Assembly (NCBI GenBank): GCA_900540425.1
Contig: UQFU01000080.1
Coordinates: 1 to 7,381 of the forward strand
DNA from: an uncultured Alphaproteobacteria bacterium
GTDB lineage: Bacteria > Pseudomonadota > Alphaproteobacteria > RF32 > CAG-239
Length of the DNA: 7,381 nt
Reading direction: 5' to 3'
In this document: positions 1 through 7,336 of the stretch, one piece after another
How positions within the stretch are numbered: the first letter of the stretch is position 1
How the letters are laid out: every line of letters begins with the position of its first letter
Program-made: the position numbers and the translations under genes
Notes under the pieces: model-generated
The model's database searches: none
What the model saw: the letters and a program-made list of their open reading frames with translations, nothing else
What the model was told of the DNA's origin: nothing

Positions 1-15
1 CTGTAAGCTCTTTGG

Positions 16-42
16 AACCACGCGCCTAGCGCGTGGTTTTCT
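16..42 (+). terminator. Rho-independent terminator of a rightward gene left of the window
   Basis: A perfect 10-bp stem (16-25 with 29-38, arms AACCACGCGC and GCGCGTGGTT) has a 3-base loop and runs into T residues at 37-40. The T-run is on the plus strand, so it serves a rightward transcript. A TAA at 4-6 just before it could be that gene's stop codon, but the gene itself lies outside the window. Confidence 0.7.
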
Positions 43-48
43 CGATAC

Positions 49-84
49 AAAAAACAAGGAGGGAAAAAATCCCTCCTGCTTGTT
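49..84 (-). terminator. groESL operon terminator
   Basis: Read leftward after the groEL stop, the transcript forms a hairpin. The inner 7-bp stem pairs 58-64 (GGAGGGA) with 70-76 (TCCCTCC) around an A5 loop. It is extended by 53-57 with 80-84 across a 3-base bulge. Six T residues follow on the minus strand (plus-strand A at 49-54). It lies about 15 bases beyond the groEL stop and faces the rightward terminator at 16-42. Confidence 0.8.
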
Positions 85-99
85 CCGGGTGACAGATGT

Positions 100-1776
<1,677 letters not shown>

Positions 1777-1787
1777 CTAAAAACTTC

Positions 1788-2075
1788 TTATTCAATCACG
1801 CCGAGAATTTCGGATTCTTTCATAATCAGATAGGTCTCGCCGTCAATCTTGGCTTCGTTGCCCGACCATTTTCCGAACAAAACTTTGTCGCCCGGCTTAA
1901 CGCTCATCGGAATAATTTTTCCGTCTTCGGTATGCAAACCGTTGCCGACGGCCTCAACAATTCCTTCGCTCGGTTTTTCCTTAGCCGTATCGGGAATAAT
2001 AATCCCGCCGGCGGTTTTGGTGGTCTCTTCCAGACGTTTGATTACAACTCTGTCATGCAATGGTCTGATTTTCAT
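1788..2075 (-). CDS. groES: Co-chaperonin GroES (Hsp10)
   Basis: This is the 10-kDa co-chaperonin, a heptameric lid that caps the GroEL ring and closes the folding chamber. At 95 residues it has the standard length. It starts with [14 protein letters not shown]. The mobile loop is at about 16-32 and holds the GroEL-contacting GGIII (equivalent to the GGIVL type) before PDTAKEKP. It ends with [32 protein letters not shown], close to alphaproteobacterial GroES in its FGKWSG and MKESEILG blocks. A strong AGGAG at 2086-2090, 10 bases ahead of the ATG, fixes the start. It is the first gene of the groESL operon, which is transcribed leftward from a promoter at about 2131-2159. No truncation or anomaly is seen. 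Confidence 0.99.
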   Translation of the reverse strand: MKIRPLHDRVVIKRLEETTKTAGGIIIPDTAKEKPSEGIVEAVGNGLHTEDGKIIPMSVKPGDKVLFGKWSGNEAKIDGETYLIMKESEILGVIE

Positions 2076-2130
2076 TATGTTTCAACTCCTCTAAGATTAA
2101 CTAAGTTCAATATAACCAATGTCTACAGGA

Positions 2131-2160
2131 TAGGTAGGTATTTCAAACCGGCTTGTCAAG
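2131..2160 (-). promoter_or_regulatory. Putative groESL promoter
   Basis: On the minus strand, TTGACA (2159-2154) is followed after 17 bases by TACCTA (2136-2131), which predicts a start near 2124 and a leader of about 50 bases. Read as a heat-shock promoter, it is CTTGAC, 16 bases, then CCTACCT, similar to the CTTGAC / CYTATNT pattern reported for alphaproteobacterial RpoH. The htpG promoter has the same layout. No CIRCE inverted repeat (TTAGCACTC-N9-GAGTGCTAA) occurs here. Which sigma factor uses it is inference. Confidence 0.65.
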
Positions 2161-2189
2161 CTTCCGCCGGCAAAAAAATCACTCAAAGC

Positions 2190-2226
2190 AAAAAAAACTG
2201 CATTGACGGTTCTCCCGCCAATGCAG
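2190..2226 (-). terminator. Terminator after the channel pseudogene
   Basis: The perfect 8-bp stem CTGCATTG/CAATGCAG (2198-2205 with 2219-2226) has a further CGG/CCG pairing inside it (2207-2209 with 2215-2217). On the minus strand it is followed by about eight T residues (plus-strand A at 2190-2197). It begins 20 bases after the channel stop codon and separates this unit from the groESL promoter. Confidence 0.9.
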
Positions 2227-2245
2227 TCGCCCCAAAATCCCGGGC

Positions 2246-2695
2246 TTAAACGCCTTTCCGTTCCAAATTTTTAACCGTTTCCGCCACGGCCGCCGCCACA
2301 AAACTGACTACCAGCAAGAAAGCAACTACCGACTGTATTCCGAAAAATATCCAGGCATGCGGAAAAATATCCATGACGCGTGCTGCCGCCGGCGTCATCC
2401 AGCCGCCGATGCCGAAAGTTTCCAAAGTCATCAACAGAGAAGAACCAAGCGTTTCAAACTCCACAAAAATATCGCCGTACAAATTCGTCGCAATCACCGC
2501 AAAGGCATAATAAAAAACTGCCGCTGCGGCTCCCAGCCCCAATATCGCCGGCACCAAAGCCAGAAAAGTGTCGATCACCATCCCGAGCAGCGGCCAGCGA
2601 TGAACAAACTTAAACAGCCGGAACAAACGGAAAGTCCGCAGAACAATAAACGTTCCGGCAAACGGAAAACGCCACAATCGCCAAGTCAAACACAT
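2246..2695 (-). CDS. C-terminal reading frame of the broken channel (S4-S6)
   Basis: The frame gives 149 residues, of which about the first 11 are out-of-frame sequence. S4 carries Arg20, Arg23, Arg26 and Lys29 at three-residue spacing, the mark of a voltage sensor. S5 (about 42-70), the pore loop (about 82-100) and S6 (about 112-140, starting FPHAWIFF) follow. The filter region reads MTLETFGIGGWM and lacks a clean TLESW at the NavAb position. The protein ends soon after S6 without the long C-terminal coiled coil of NavAb. No ribosome-binding site was recognised for the ATG at 2695, so separate translation is doubtful. Confidence 0.5.
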   Translation of the reverse strand: MCLTWRLWRFPFAGTFIVLRTFRLFRLFKFVHRWPLLGMVIDTFLALVPAILGLGAAAAVFYYAFAVIATNLYGDIFVEFETLGSSLLMTLETFGIGGWMTPAAARVMDIFPHAWIFFGIQSVVAFLLVVSFVAAAVAETVKNLERKGV

Positions 2696-3002
2696 TCCAG
2701 CCGGATTTGAAAAATCCCCGCCCCATGGCGTAGATTTTCAAAATCATTTCCACAATAAAAATTCCCATAAACAAACGGTCGAGAATAAAAAGTTCCTGCT
2801 CCCAATGATCCGCAAAAAAGGGCGAACTCAATAATCCCAAAACCGCCGCGTCAACCAGAATAACCGACATGATAAACATGTCAAAACCACGGCTTTCCAC
2901 CAGCTTTTTGACCTTACGCTTATCCTCATTCGGAAACAAAATACGATGCAGCCGCTCCGCCAGCGGCAGCCCCTTTTTCTTGACACTTGCAGACTTCATC
3001 AT
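2610..3002 (-). CDS. N-terminal reading frame of the broken channel (S1-S3)
   Basis: The frame gives 130 residues, of which the first 114 are channel-like. A lysine-rich cytoplasmic start (about 1-37) is followed by S1 (about 39-59), S2 (about 71-91, with the conserved acidic residue in FIVEMILK) and S3 (about 102-114). The last 16 residues, from CRNVYC onward, are out of frame and resemble nothing in the family. If made, this would be an incomplete voltage-sensor domain lacking S4, and probably non-functional. Confidence 0.5.
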   Translation of the reverse strand: MMKSASVKKKGLPLAERLHRILFPNEDKRKVKKLVESRGFDMFIMSVILVDAAVLGLLSSPFFADHWEQELFILDRLFMGIFIVEMILKIYAMGRGFFKSGWNVFDLAIVAFSVCRNVYCSADFPFVPAV

Positions 3003-3034
3003 TTTGACCTCCCTGATCTCCCGGTTATTTTAGC

Positions 3035-3718
3035 TTAGAAAAAATAAAACGCAATCAGAATTACCGCCGCCGCCAAAGAAGGGCCGAACGCCCCGTCACG
3101 CTTTCGCCGATAGACAACGACCGTCATCACAAAAATTACGCAGGCAGCCACAACCGCATACATCAGACGCTCAAACCCCAGCCAAGCCCCCAACGCTGCC
3201 AAAAGCTTGATATCGCCGCCGCCGAAAGCATCCGGCCGCCGAAAGACAAACGGCAAACTTGCCGCCGCCGGCACCAAATACCCCAATCCGGCCCCCCAGG
3301 CACTCTCCGCCGGCACCACCCAGGAACCGGTGAAAGCCGCATAGGCAAACCCGAGCAAAAGCAGCGGAACCGTCAAAATATCCGGCAACAGCTGCATCCG
3401 GTTGTCAATCTCCGTCAACAGCAGCAAAATCCAAATAAAAGCCAGATGCCAGCCGATATACTGGCTACCGAATTTGTGCAGCGCCAGATAACTCAGCGCC
3501 GCCGCCAAAATTCCCCAGCCGACCGAACGCATCAGATAACGGCGGACAAGTTTTCCATACCGGGGATTTTCGTCACGTTTCTGCTTAGAAACCGTCTGAT
3601 TGGGTTTTACCAGCCGATAAACGGCATAAGCCATCGTCGCCGGCATAAACTTGGAAAAACGCCTGGCCATATAGGGAATTAACATTCCAAAAACAAAACC
3701 GTAAACTGCATACCACAT
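3035..3718 (-). CDS. Prepilin peptidase-like A24 aspartic protease, no Cys methylase domain
   Basis: This is a membrane aspartic protease of the type IV prepilin peptidase family (A24, PilD/CpaA-like), which cleaves the leader of type IV pilins or type II secretion pseudopilins at the inner membrane. It has 227 residues. The two catalytic Asp motifs are present: EIDNRMQLLPD (Asp105, with the following PD at 112-113) and FGGGDIK (GxGD, Asp169). The usual FGPSLAAA is near the C-terminus (211-218). Several hydrophobic helices span about 65-101, 114-130, 142-158, 172-203 and 215-227. The N-terminal GFVFGMLIPYMARRF (7-21) recalls the GSFLNV..YR start of full PilD proteins, but the Cys-rich methyltransferase insert is replaced by a short basic segment (about 35-62). 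It is thus shorter than PilD (about 290) and longer than CpaA (about 170). GGAG about 9 bases before the ATG supports the start. No pilin or secretion genes lie in the window, so its substrate is unknown. Confidence 0.85.
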   Translation of the reverse strand: MWYAVYGFVFGMLIPYMARRFSKFMPATMAYAVYRLVKPNQTVSKQKRDENPRYGKLVRRYLMRSVGWGILAAALSYLALHKFGSQYIGWHLAFIWILLLLTEIDNRMQLLPDILTVPLLLLGFAYAAFTGSWVVPAESAWGAGLGYLVPAAASLPFVFRRPDAFGGGDIKLLAALGAWLGFERLMYAVVAACVIFVMTVVVYRRKRDGAFGPSLAAAVILIAFYFF

Positions 3719-3810
3719 GATTCTGCTCCGTCTGATACCATTGGCAGCAGTTTAGAACCAAAAGATTAAGATTCGGTTTCTGAACGTCTTTTTTATATGC
3801 GGCGGATAAA

Positions 3811-3827
3811 TTCCGATAAACGCGGAA
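3811..3827 (-). terminator. Possible weak htpG terminator
   Basis: A 5-bp stem (TTCCG at 3811-3815 with CGGAA at 3823-3827) has a 7-base loop and is followed on the minus strand by only three T residues. It starts 8 bases after the htpG stop. It is too weak to be convincing, so htpG transcripts may read into the peptidase gene. I recognise no strong promoter in 3719-3834 for the peptidase itself. Confidence 0.3.
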
Positions 3828-3834
3828 CTTGCGG

Positions 3835-5691
3835 TTACATCGCTTTCAAAATATAATCGCTCAGCTTTGCAACATAAAACGCCGGATCGGAAATATTCTC
3901 CCCTTCGGCGATTTTCGCCTGATCGAGCAAGATTTTGGAAACTTCAATCACCTTCGGGCGATTGGTTTCTTCCATGGACATTGCCGCCAGCTTGATAATC
4001 AGCGGATGATAGGGATTCAGTTCCAAAATTCGGGTGCTGGCAAATGCCGTCTGCTGCTGGTGGCTGCGCATCAGACGTTCCAAATGGATGCTCATCTGCC
4101 CCTGCTCCACATTCAGGCTGACCGGACTGTTGGTCAGTTTTTCAGTCGTTGTCACTTTGCCGACTTCATTTTTGAAAATTTCGCTCATAATTGCCGTCAG
4201 CTTTTCCATTTCGCCGGCGCCGGCCTTTTCGTCTTTGCGCTCAATATTAAGGTCAATGTCGGCATTGGCAATATGCTTGATAACATATCCCTTATAATTC
4301 GGCAAAGTCTGTGTCCAAAACTCATCAATCGGATCCGTCAGCAGCAAAACCTCAATCCCTTTGGCCTTAAACGCTTCCAACTGCGGATTGTTCGCCAAAA
4401 CCCTGACATCGTCGCCGGTAATGTAATAAATGGCCTTTTGCTCGTTCTCACCGGTCTTAACCTTCTTGGCGCGTTCGATATAATCGTCAAAAGAAGTGTA
4501 TTTTTCCAAATCATTTGTCGAAATAAAACGCGACAAACCGGCAATTTCTTCGCGATTGGCAAAATCTTCATAAATTCCTTCTTTGAAAGCCGCGCCGAAA
4601 GCCTTCCAGAAAATCAGATAATCGTCATAGTTTTCCGCCCGCTTTTGCAGCTCCTTCAACAAACGCTTGACCGTACCGCTCTTAATTTTTTCCAAAAGGG
4701 CGCTGTGCTGCAGCATCTCGCGCGAAATATTCAGCGGCAGATCCGAACTGTCAATCACGCCTTTCACAAAACGCAGATAGTGCGGCATCAACTCCTCAAC
4801 CTTGTCTGAAATAAACACCTTGTTGACATAAAGCTTCAGCCCGTTTTTGACATCGGGTTGGAACAGGTCGTACGGAGCATTGGAAGGGATAAACAGCAAA
4901 CCGGTATATTCAATGTTCCCTTCCGCCTTAAAATGCAAAGTCAGCCAAGGATCATCAAAATTTTTGGAAATATGATGATAAAATTCCTTGTACTGGTCTT
5001 GGGTAATTTCGCTCTTATGACGCGCCCACAACGCCGAACCGGTATTGACCGTCTCTTCGCCGGCCTCGCCCAGACACAAGACAATCGGATAATCAATATG
5101 GTCGGAATAAGTGCGGATAATCTGGCGCAAATAAATCGTATCCGTAAAGTTTTTGTCTTCTTCTTTCAAAATCAGCTTTATTTCCGTTCCGTTGGCTTCT
5201 TTTTCGGCTTCTCGGATTTCAAAACCGTTCACGCCGTCCGATTCCCAGTACCAAGCCTGCTCTTCTCCGGCTTTTTTGGTCAGGATTTCAACCTTGGAAG
5301 CCACCATAAACGCCGAATAAAAACCAACCCCGAACTGTCCGATCAAATCGACCGCCGAACCGTTATCGCTGACATTTTTCACAAATTCCGCTGTTCCCGA
5401 TTTGGCAATCGTTCCCAGATGATTGACCAAATCGTCCTTGTTCATTCCGATACCGTTGTCGGCAATCTTCAGAGTATTGCTTTTGGCATCGGGGGTAATC
5501 TGGATTTTGAATTCTCCCGAAGCTTTGGCAATATCCGGATGAGTCAATGCCAGATACTTAAGCTTGTCACAGGCATCGCTGGCATTCGAAATCAGCTCCC
5601 GCAAAAAAATATGCCGCTCCGAATATAATGAATTGACCACAATATCCAACAATTTGCCGACTTCGGCCTGAAAATTCATTTTTTCTGACAT
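3835..5691 (-). CDS. htpG: Chaperone HtpG (bacterial Hsp90)
   Basis: This is the cytoplasmic dimeric ATPase chaperone of the Hsp90 family, which remodels client proteins with the DnaK system. At 618 residues it has family length. The N-terminal GHKL ATPase domain (about 1-215) shows RELISNASDA (31-40, with the catalytic Glu32 and the Mg-ligand Asn36), DNGIGM (78-83), GTIAKSGT (93-100) and GQFGVGFYSAF (118-128). The middle domain (about 225-485) contains NISREMLQ (321-328), whose Arg324 contacts the ATP gamma-phosphate, and FWTQTLPNYKGY. The C-terminal dimerisation domain is about 500-618 and has RILELNPYHPLI (554-565). As in other bacterial Hsp90s there is no charged linker and no MEEVD tail. 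AGGAG in CAGGAGTTAAAAATG fixes the start. It is transcribed leftward from a promoter at about 5737-5765 that resembles the groESL promoter. Confidence 0.99.
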   Translation of the reverse strand: MSEKMNFQAEVGKLLDIVVNSLYSERHIFLRELISNASDACDKLKYLALTHPDIAKASGEFKIQITPDAKSNTLKIADNGIGMNKDDLVNHLGTIAKSGTAEFVKNVSDNGSAVDLIGQFGVGFYSAFMVASKVEILTKKAGEEQAWYWESDGVNGFEIREAEKEANGTEIKLILKEEDKNFTDTIYLRQIIRTYSDHIDYPIVLCLGEAGEETVNTGSALWARHKSEITQDQYKEFYHHISKNFDDPWLTLHFKAEGNIEYTGLLFIPSNAPYDLFQPDVKNGLKLYVNKVFISDKVEELMPHYLRFVKGVIDSSDLPLNISREMLQHSALLEKIKSGTVKRLLKELQKRAENYDDYLIFWKAFGAAFKEGIYEDFANREEIAGLSRFISTNDLEKYTSFDDYIERAKKVKTGENEQKAIYYITGDDVRVLANNPQLEAFKAKGIEVLLLTDPIDEFWTQTLPNYKGYVIKHIANADIDLNIERKDEKAGAGEMEKLTAIMSEIFKNEVGKVTTTEKLTNSPVSLNVEQGQMSIHLERLMRSHQQQTAFASTRILELNPYHPLIIKLAAMSMEETNRPKVIEVSKILLDQAKIAEGENISDPAFYVAKLSDYILKAM

Positions 5692-5736
5692 TTTTAACTC
5701 CTGATACTGAAAAGTTTATTCTTTCGATTTACCTTT

Positions 5737-5766
5737 TATATAGGTCAGAGCAAATTTATATGCAAC
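5737..5766 (-). promoter_or_regulatory. Putative htpG promoter
   Basis: On the minus strand, TTGCAT (5765-5760) is followed after 17 bases by TATATA (5742-5737). In heat-shock terms the -10 reads CCTATAT (5744-5738), an exact match to the CYTATNT pattern reported for alphaproteobacterial RpoH, 16 bases after GTTGCA. The predicted start near 5730 leaves a leader of about 40 bases before the ATG. Sigma-factor assignment is inference. Confidence 0.6.
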
Positions 5767-5783
5767 TCTTCGCCACAAAATAC

Positions 5784-5811
5784 TTGCTTTAAATAATAAT
5801 CCGGTTAAATT
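5784..5811 (+). promoter_or_regulatory. Putative ferredoxin promoter
   Basis: TTGCTT (5784-5789), 16 bases, then TAAATT (5806-5811) on the plus strand suggests a start near 5818 and a leader of about 30 bases. It is back-to-back with the htpG promoter in an AT-rich divergent gap, the two -35 boxes being about 18 bases apart. The match to consensus is moderate. Confidence 0.45.
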
Positions 5812-5847
5812 AGGGTTGATTTTTAAATAAGAACTAAGGAGTTTAAA

Positions 5848-6087
5848 ATGGTTTCTGTTGTTAATGACGCATGCATCAAATGCAAATCTTGTGCAGAAGT
5901 TTGCCCGGTTGATGCTTTTCATGAATGCGACACTCAGCTGGTTGTTGATCCCGATGTATGCATCGACTGCGGCGTTTGCATTTCCGAATGCCCCCAGGAA
6001 GCAATCACTTCCGATGACGAAGCTGATGAAAAATGGATTAAATTCAACGCCGAACAGGCAAAAGTCTGCCCGGGTGCCAACGAGTAG
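5848..6087 (+). CDS. Small 2[4Fe-4S] ferredoxin
   Basis: This is a 79-residue soluble electron carrier with two cluster-binding motifs: CxxCxxCxxxCP at 9-20 (Cys9, 12, 15, 19) and CxxCxxCxxxCP at 38-49 (Cys38, 41, 44, 48). Both motifs are canonical, so two [4Fe-4S] clusters are expected. The stretch from [22 protein letters not shown] to the C-terminal [10 protein letters not shown] resembles the FdxA family of 7Fe/8Fe ferredoxins, but the protein is shorter than the usual roughly 107-112 residues. FdxA's longer first motif (CxxCxxxxC) is not used. Two further cysteines (27 and 74) are not in the motifs. The acidic surface (Asp/Glu at 55-61) is usual for ferredoxins. A strong AAGGAG (5836-5841), 6 bases ahead of the ATG, fixes the start. 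It is a single-gene unit with its own promoter and terminator, so its redox partner cannot be read from context. Confidence 0.95.
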   Translation: MVSVVNDACIKCKSCAEVCPVDAFHECDTQLVVDPDVCIDCGVCISECPQEAITSDDEADEKWIKFNAEQAKVCPGANE

Positions 6088-6105
6088 TCCGTTTGGAAAG
6101 ATTCA

Positions 6106-6139
6106 AAAAAAAATCCGGCCGCCGTGCCGGATTTTTTTT
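6106..6139 (+). terminator. Ferredoxin gene terminator
   Basis: The stem TCCGGC/GCCGGA (6114-6119 with 6126-6131) has a 6-base loop, is extended by A-T pairs, and runs into eight T residues (6132-6139). The A-run on the 5' side means it could also stop leftward transcripts. It starts about 20 bases after the ferredoxin stop. Confidence 0.93.
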
Positions 6140-6143
6140 ATCC

Positions 6144-6172
6144 TTGCAATTCCGGCAATTATGGGCTACATA
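6144..6172 (+). promoter_or_regulatory. Putative promoter of the PfkB kinase gene
   Basis: TTGCAA (6144-6149), 17 bases, then TACATA (6167-6172) lies just after the ferredoxin terminator and points rightward. The predicted start near 6179 gives a leader of about 110 bases, long compared with the other genes here. The spacing is ideal; the boxes are moderate matches to consensus. Confidence 0.5.
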
Positions 6173-6176
6173 AAGG

Positions 6177-6265
6177 CTGTGCTGAAAATAAATCAAACAA
6201 TGACATGCATAAAAGACATACGCGAAGAGTTCGATTTATGACATGACAGTCTTTTCAGCAGACAG
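6177..6265 (+). other. Foldable 5' leader of the kinase gene (long-range stem)
   Basis: GCTGAAAA (6181-6188) pairs perfectly with TTTTCAGC (6252-6259). CTGT (6177-6180) can extend the stem by pairing with ACAG (6262-6265) across a 2-base bulge. Next to it, TAAATC (6189-6194) can pair with GATTTA (6233-6238). The direct repeat ATGACATG occurs at 6200-6207 and 6238-6245. The arms enclose about 63 bases and lie between the predicted promoter and the start codon. I match it to no known riboswitch. Confidence 0.4.
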
Positions 6266-6288
6266 GTCAACCAAATTTGAGAACACAA

Positions 6289-7308
6289 ATGATAAACAAA
6301 GATTCCAATTTTTACGATGTTGTCGGTATCGGTAATGCCATTGTCGACGTATTGGCCAAAGTCGGAGAAGGCTTCTTAAAAGAACGCGGCCTTCCCAAAG
6401 GCGGCATGACGCTCCTCAGCGCACCCGAAGCCGGAAAAATCTATGCCGAAATCATGCCCGAACGCGAAGTTTCCGGAGGATCGGCTGCCAATACCGTTGC
6501 CGCCCTGGCCTCGCTCGGCGGACAGCCGGCCTTCATCGGCAAAGTCCACGATGACGAACTCGGACAGGAATTCGGCCGCGACATCGGTGCTGCCGGCGTC
6601 GACTTCTTTACCACTCCCTTAAACGAAGGACCAGTTACCGGCCGCAGCATCGTTTTGGTCACGCCCGACGCCGAACGTTCCATGTTCACCTATCTCGGCG
6701 CTTCCAAAATGCTCTCGGTTGCAGACATCGACGAAGAAATTATCAAAAGCGCCCGGATTGTTTATCTGGAAGGTTATCTCTGGGACGAAGAAGAAGCCAA
6801 AAAAGCCATGACCAAAGCCTGCGAACTGGCACACCGCCATCGCAAGAAAGTCGCTTTCAGCCTTTCGGATAAATCCTGCGTCAACCGCCACCGTGAAGAA
6901 TTTTTAAAATTAATTGAAGATTATGTCGACATTCTTTTTGGCAACGAAGAAGAAATAAAAGCTTTGTTCGAAGAACCTGATTTTTACAAAACCCTGGACA
7001 TGATTAAAGGCAAGGTTGAAACCGCTGCCGTAACCCGCTCCGCCAAAGGATCGGTTATTGTCAACGGACGAACCAAAACTTATGTTGAAGCCGAAACGGT
7101 CGAAAACATTGTCGATTCCACCGGTGCCGGAGATTTGTATGCCGCCGGCTTCCTCTATGGCTACACACAGGGACGCAGCCTGGGAACATGCGCCATGATT
7201 GGCGGTATTGCCGCTGCCGAAATTCTCGGCCACTACGGCGCCAGACCGGAAGTCAGCCTGCGCGGCTTTGTCCGCAACCGGCTCAAAGCTTACGGAAAGT
7301 CTTTATAA
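6289..7308 (+). CDS. PfkB-family (ribokinase-type) sugar/nucleoside kinase, adenosine kinase-like
   Basis: This is a cytoplasmic kinase of the PfkB/ribokinase superfamily that transfers phosphate from ATP to a hydroxymethyl group of a sugar or nucleoside. With the ATG at 6289 it has 339 residues, usual for the group. The substrate-side GIGNAIVDVLA (13-23) is followed by GGSAANT (63-69, PfkB signature 1), NEEE (219-222, Mg/phosphate region) and DSTGAGDLYAAGF (276-288, signature 2, with the catalytic base Asp282 in the anion-hole GAGD). GNAIVDVLA, GGSAANT and STGAGD fit the bacterial 'adenosine kinase' subgroup, but sequence alone does not fix the substrate; ribose, inosine/guanosine or fructose derivatives are alternatives. 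An in-frame TTG at 6277 would add four residues. I prefer the ATG, which has a weak GAG (6279-6281) about 7 bases ahead; neither start has a strong ribosome-binding site. Single gene, with its own promoter and terminator. Confidence 0.93.
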   Translation: MINKDSNFYDVVGIGNAIVDVLAKVGEGFLKERGLPKGGMTLLSAPEAGKIYAEIMPEREVSGGSAANTVAALASLGGQPAFIGKVHDDELGQEFGRDIGAAGVDFFTTPLNEGPVTGRSIVLVTPDAERSMFTYLGASKMLSVADIDEEIIKSARIVYLEGYLWDEEEAKKAMTKACELAHRHRKKVAFSLSDKSCVNRHREEFLKLIEDYVDILFGNEEEIKALFEEPDFYKTLDMIKGKVETAAVTRSAKGSVIVNGRTKTYVEAETVENIVDSTGAGDLYAAGFLYGYTQGRSLGTCAMIGGIAAAEILGHYGARPEVSLRGFVRNRLKAYGKSL

Positions 7309-7336
7309 TTTTCAGACAAATTTCTGTAAAAAAAGT

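Larger units (their letters stand above)
2246..3002 (-). pseudogene. Voltage-gated cation channel, NavAb-like, frameshifted
   Basis: Two overlapping reading frames together encode one six-helix ion-transport (Ion_trans, NaChBac/NavAb-type) channel subunit. Such subunits form tetramers in the inner membrane and pass cations in response to voltage. S1, S2 (with the usual Glu in FIVEMILKIY) and S3 (NVFDLAIVAF) are in the first frame. S4 (LRTFRLFRLFKF), S5, the pore and S6 (PHAWIFF) are in the second. The frame changes at about 2660-2672 by one base forward, equal to a loss of 2 modulo 3. Restoring 8 bases gives a protein of about 254 residues whose S3-to-S4 spacing equals that of NavAb as I recall it. 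AGGGAGG just ahead of the ATG is a good ribosome-binding site. The gene starts 32 bases after the prepilin peptidase and probably shares its transcript. It could be a true pseudogene, a sequencing error, or a gene rescued by frameshifting. Confidence 0.8.

Noticed and set aside
2093..2245. CIRCE operator ahead of groES
   Set aside because: I looked for TTAGCACTC-N9-GAGTGCTAA and partial forms on both strands and found none. The only strong inverted repeat there is the terminator at 2190-2226.
3829..5628. Long plus-strand open frames (326 and 256 residues) opposite htpG
   Set aside because: They are antisense to a complete, motif-verified htpG. They have odd composition rich in Asn, Gln, Phe and Arg and no recognisable domain. 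They arise from htpG codon usage.
5716..5922. 68-residue minus-strand open frame across the htpG-ferredoxin gap
   Set aside because: It overlaps the start of the ferredoxin gene and both putative promoters and shows no recognisable motif or ribosome-binding site.
6161..6241. 26-codon plus-strand frame (starting MGYIKAVLK) in the kinase leader
   Set aside because: No ribosome-binding site precedes the ATG, which also lies upstream of the predicted transcription start. No attenuator-like codon run is seen.
5858..6241. 127-residue plus-strand open frame overlapping the ferredoxin gene
   Set aside because: It is an out-of-frame shadow of the ferredoxin, runs through the terminator hairpin and shows no domain.
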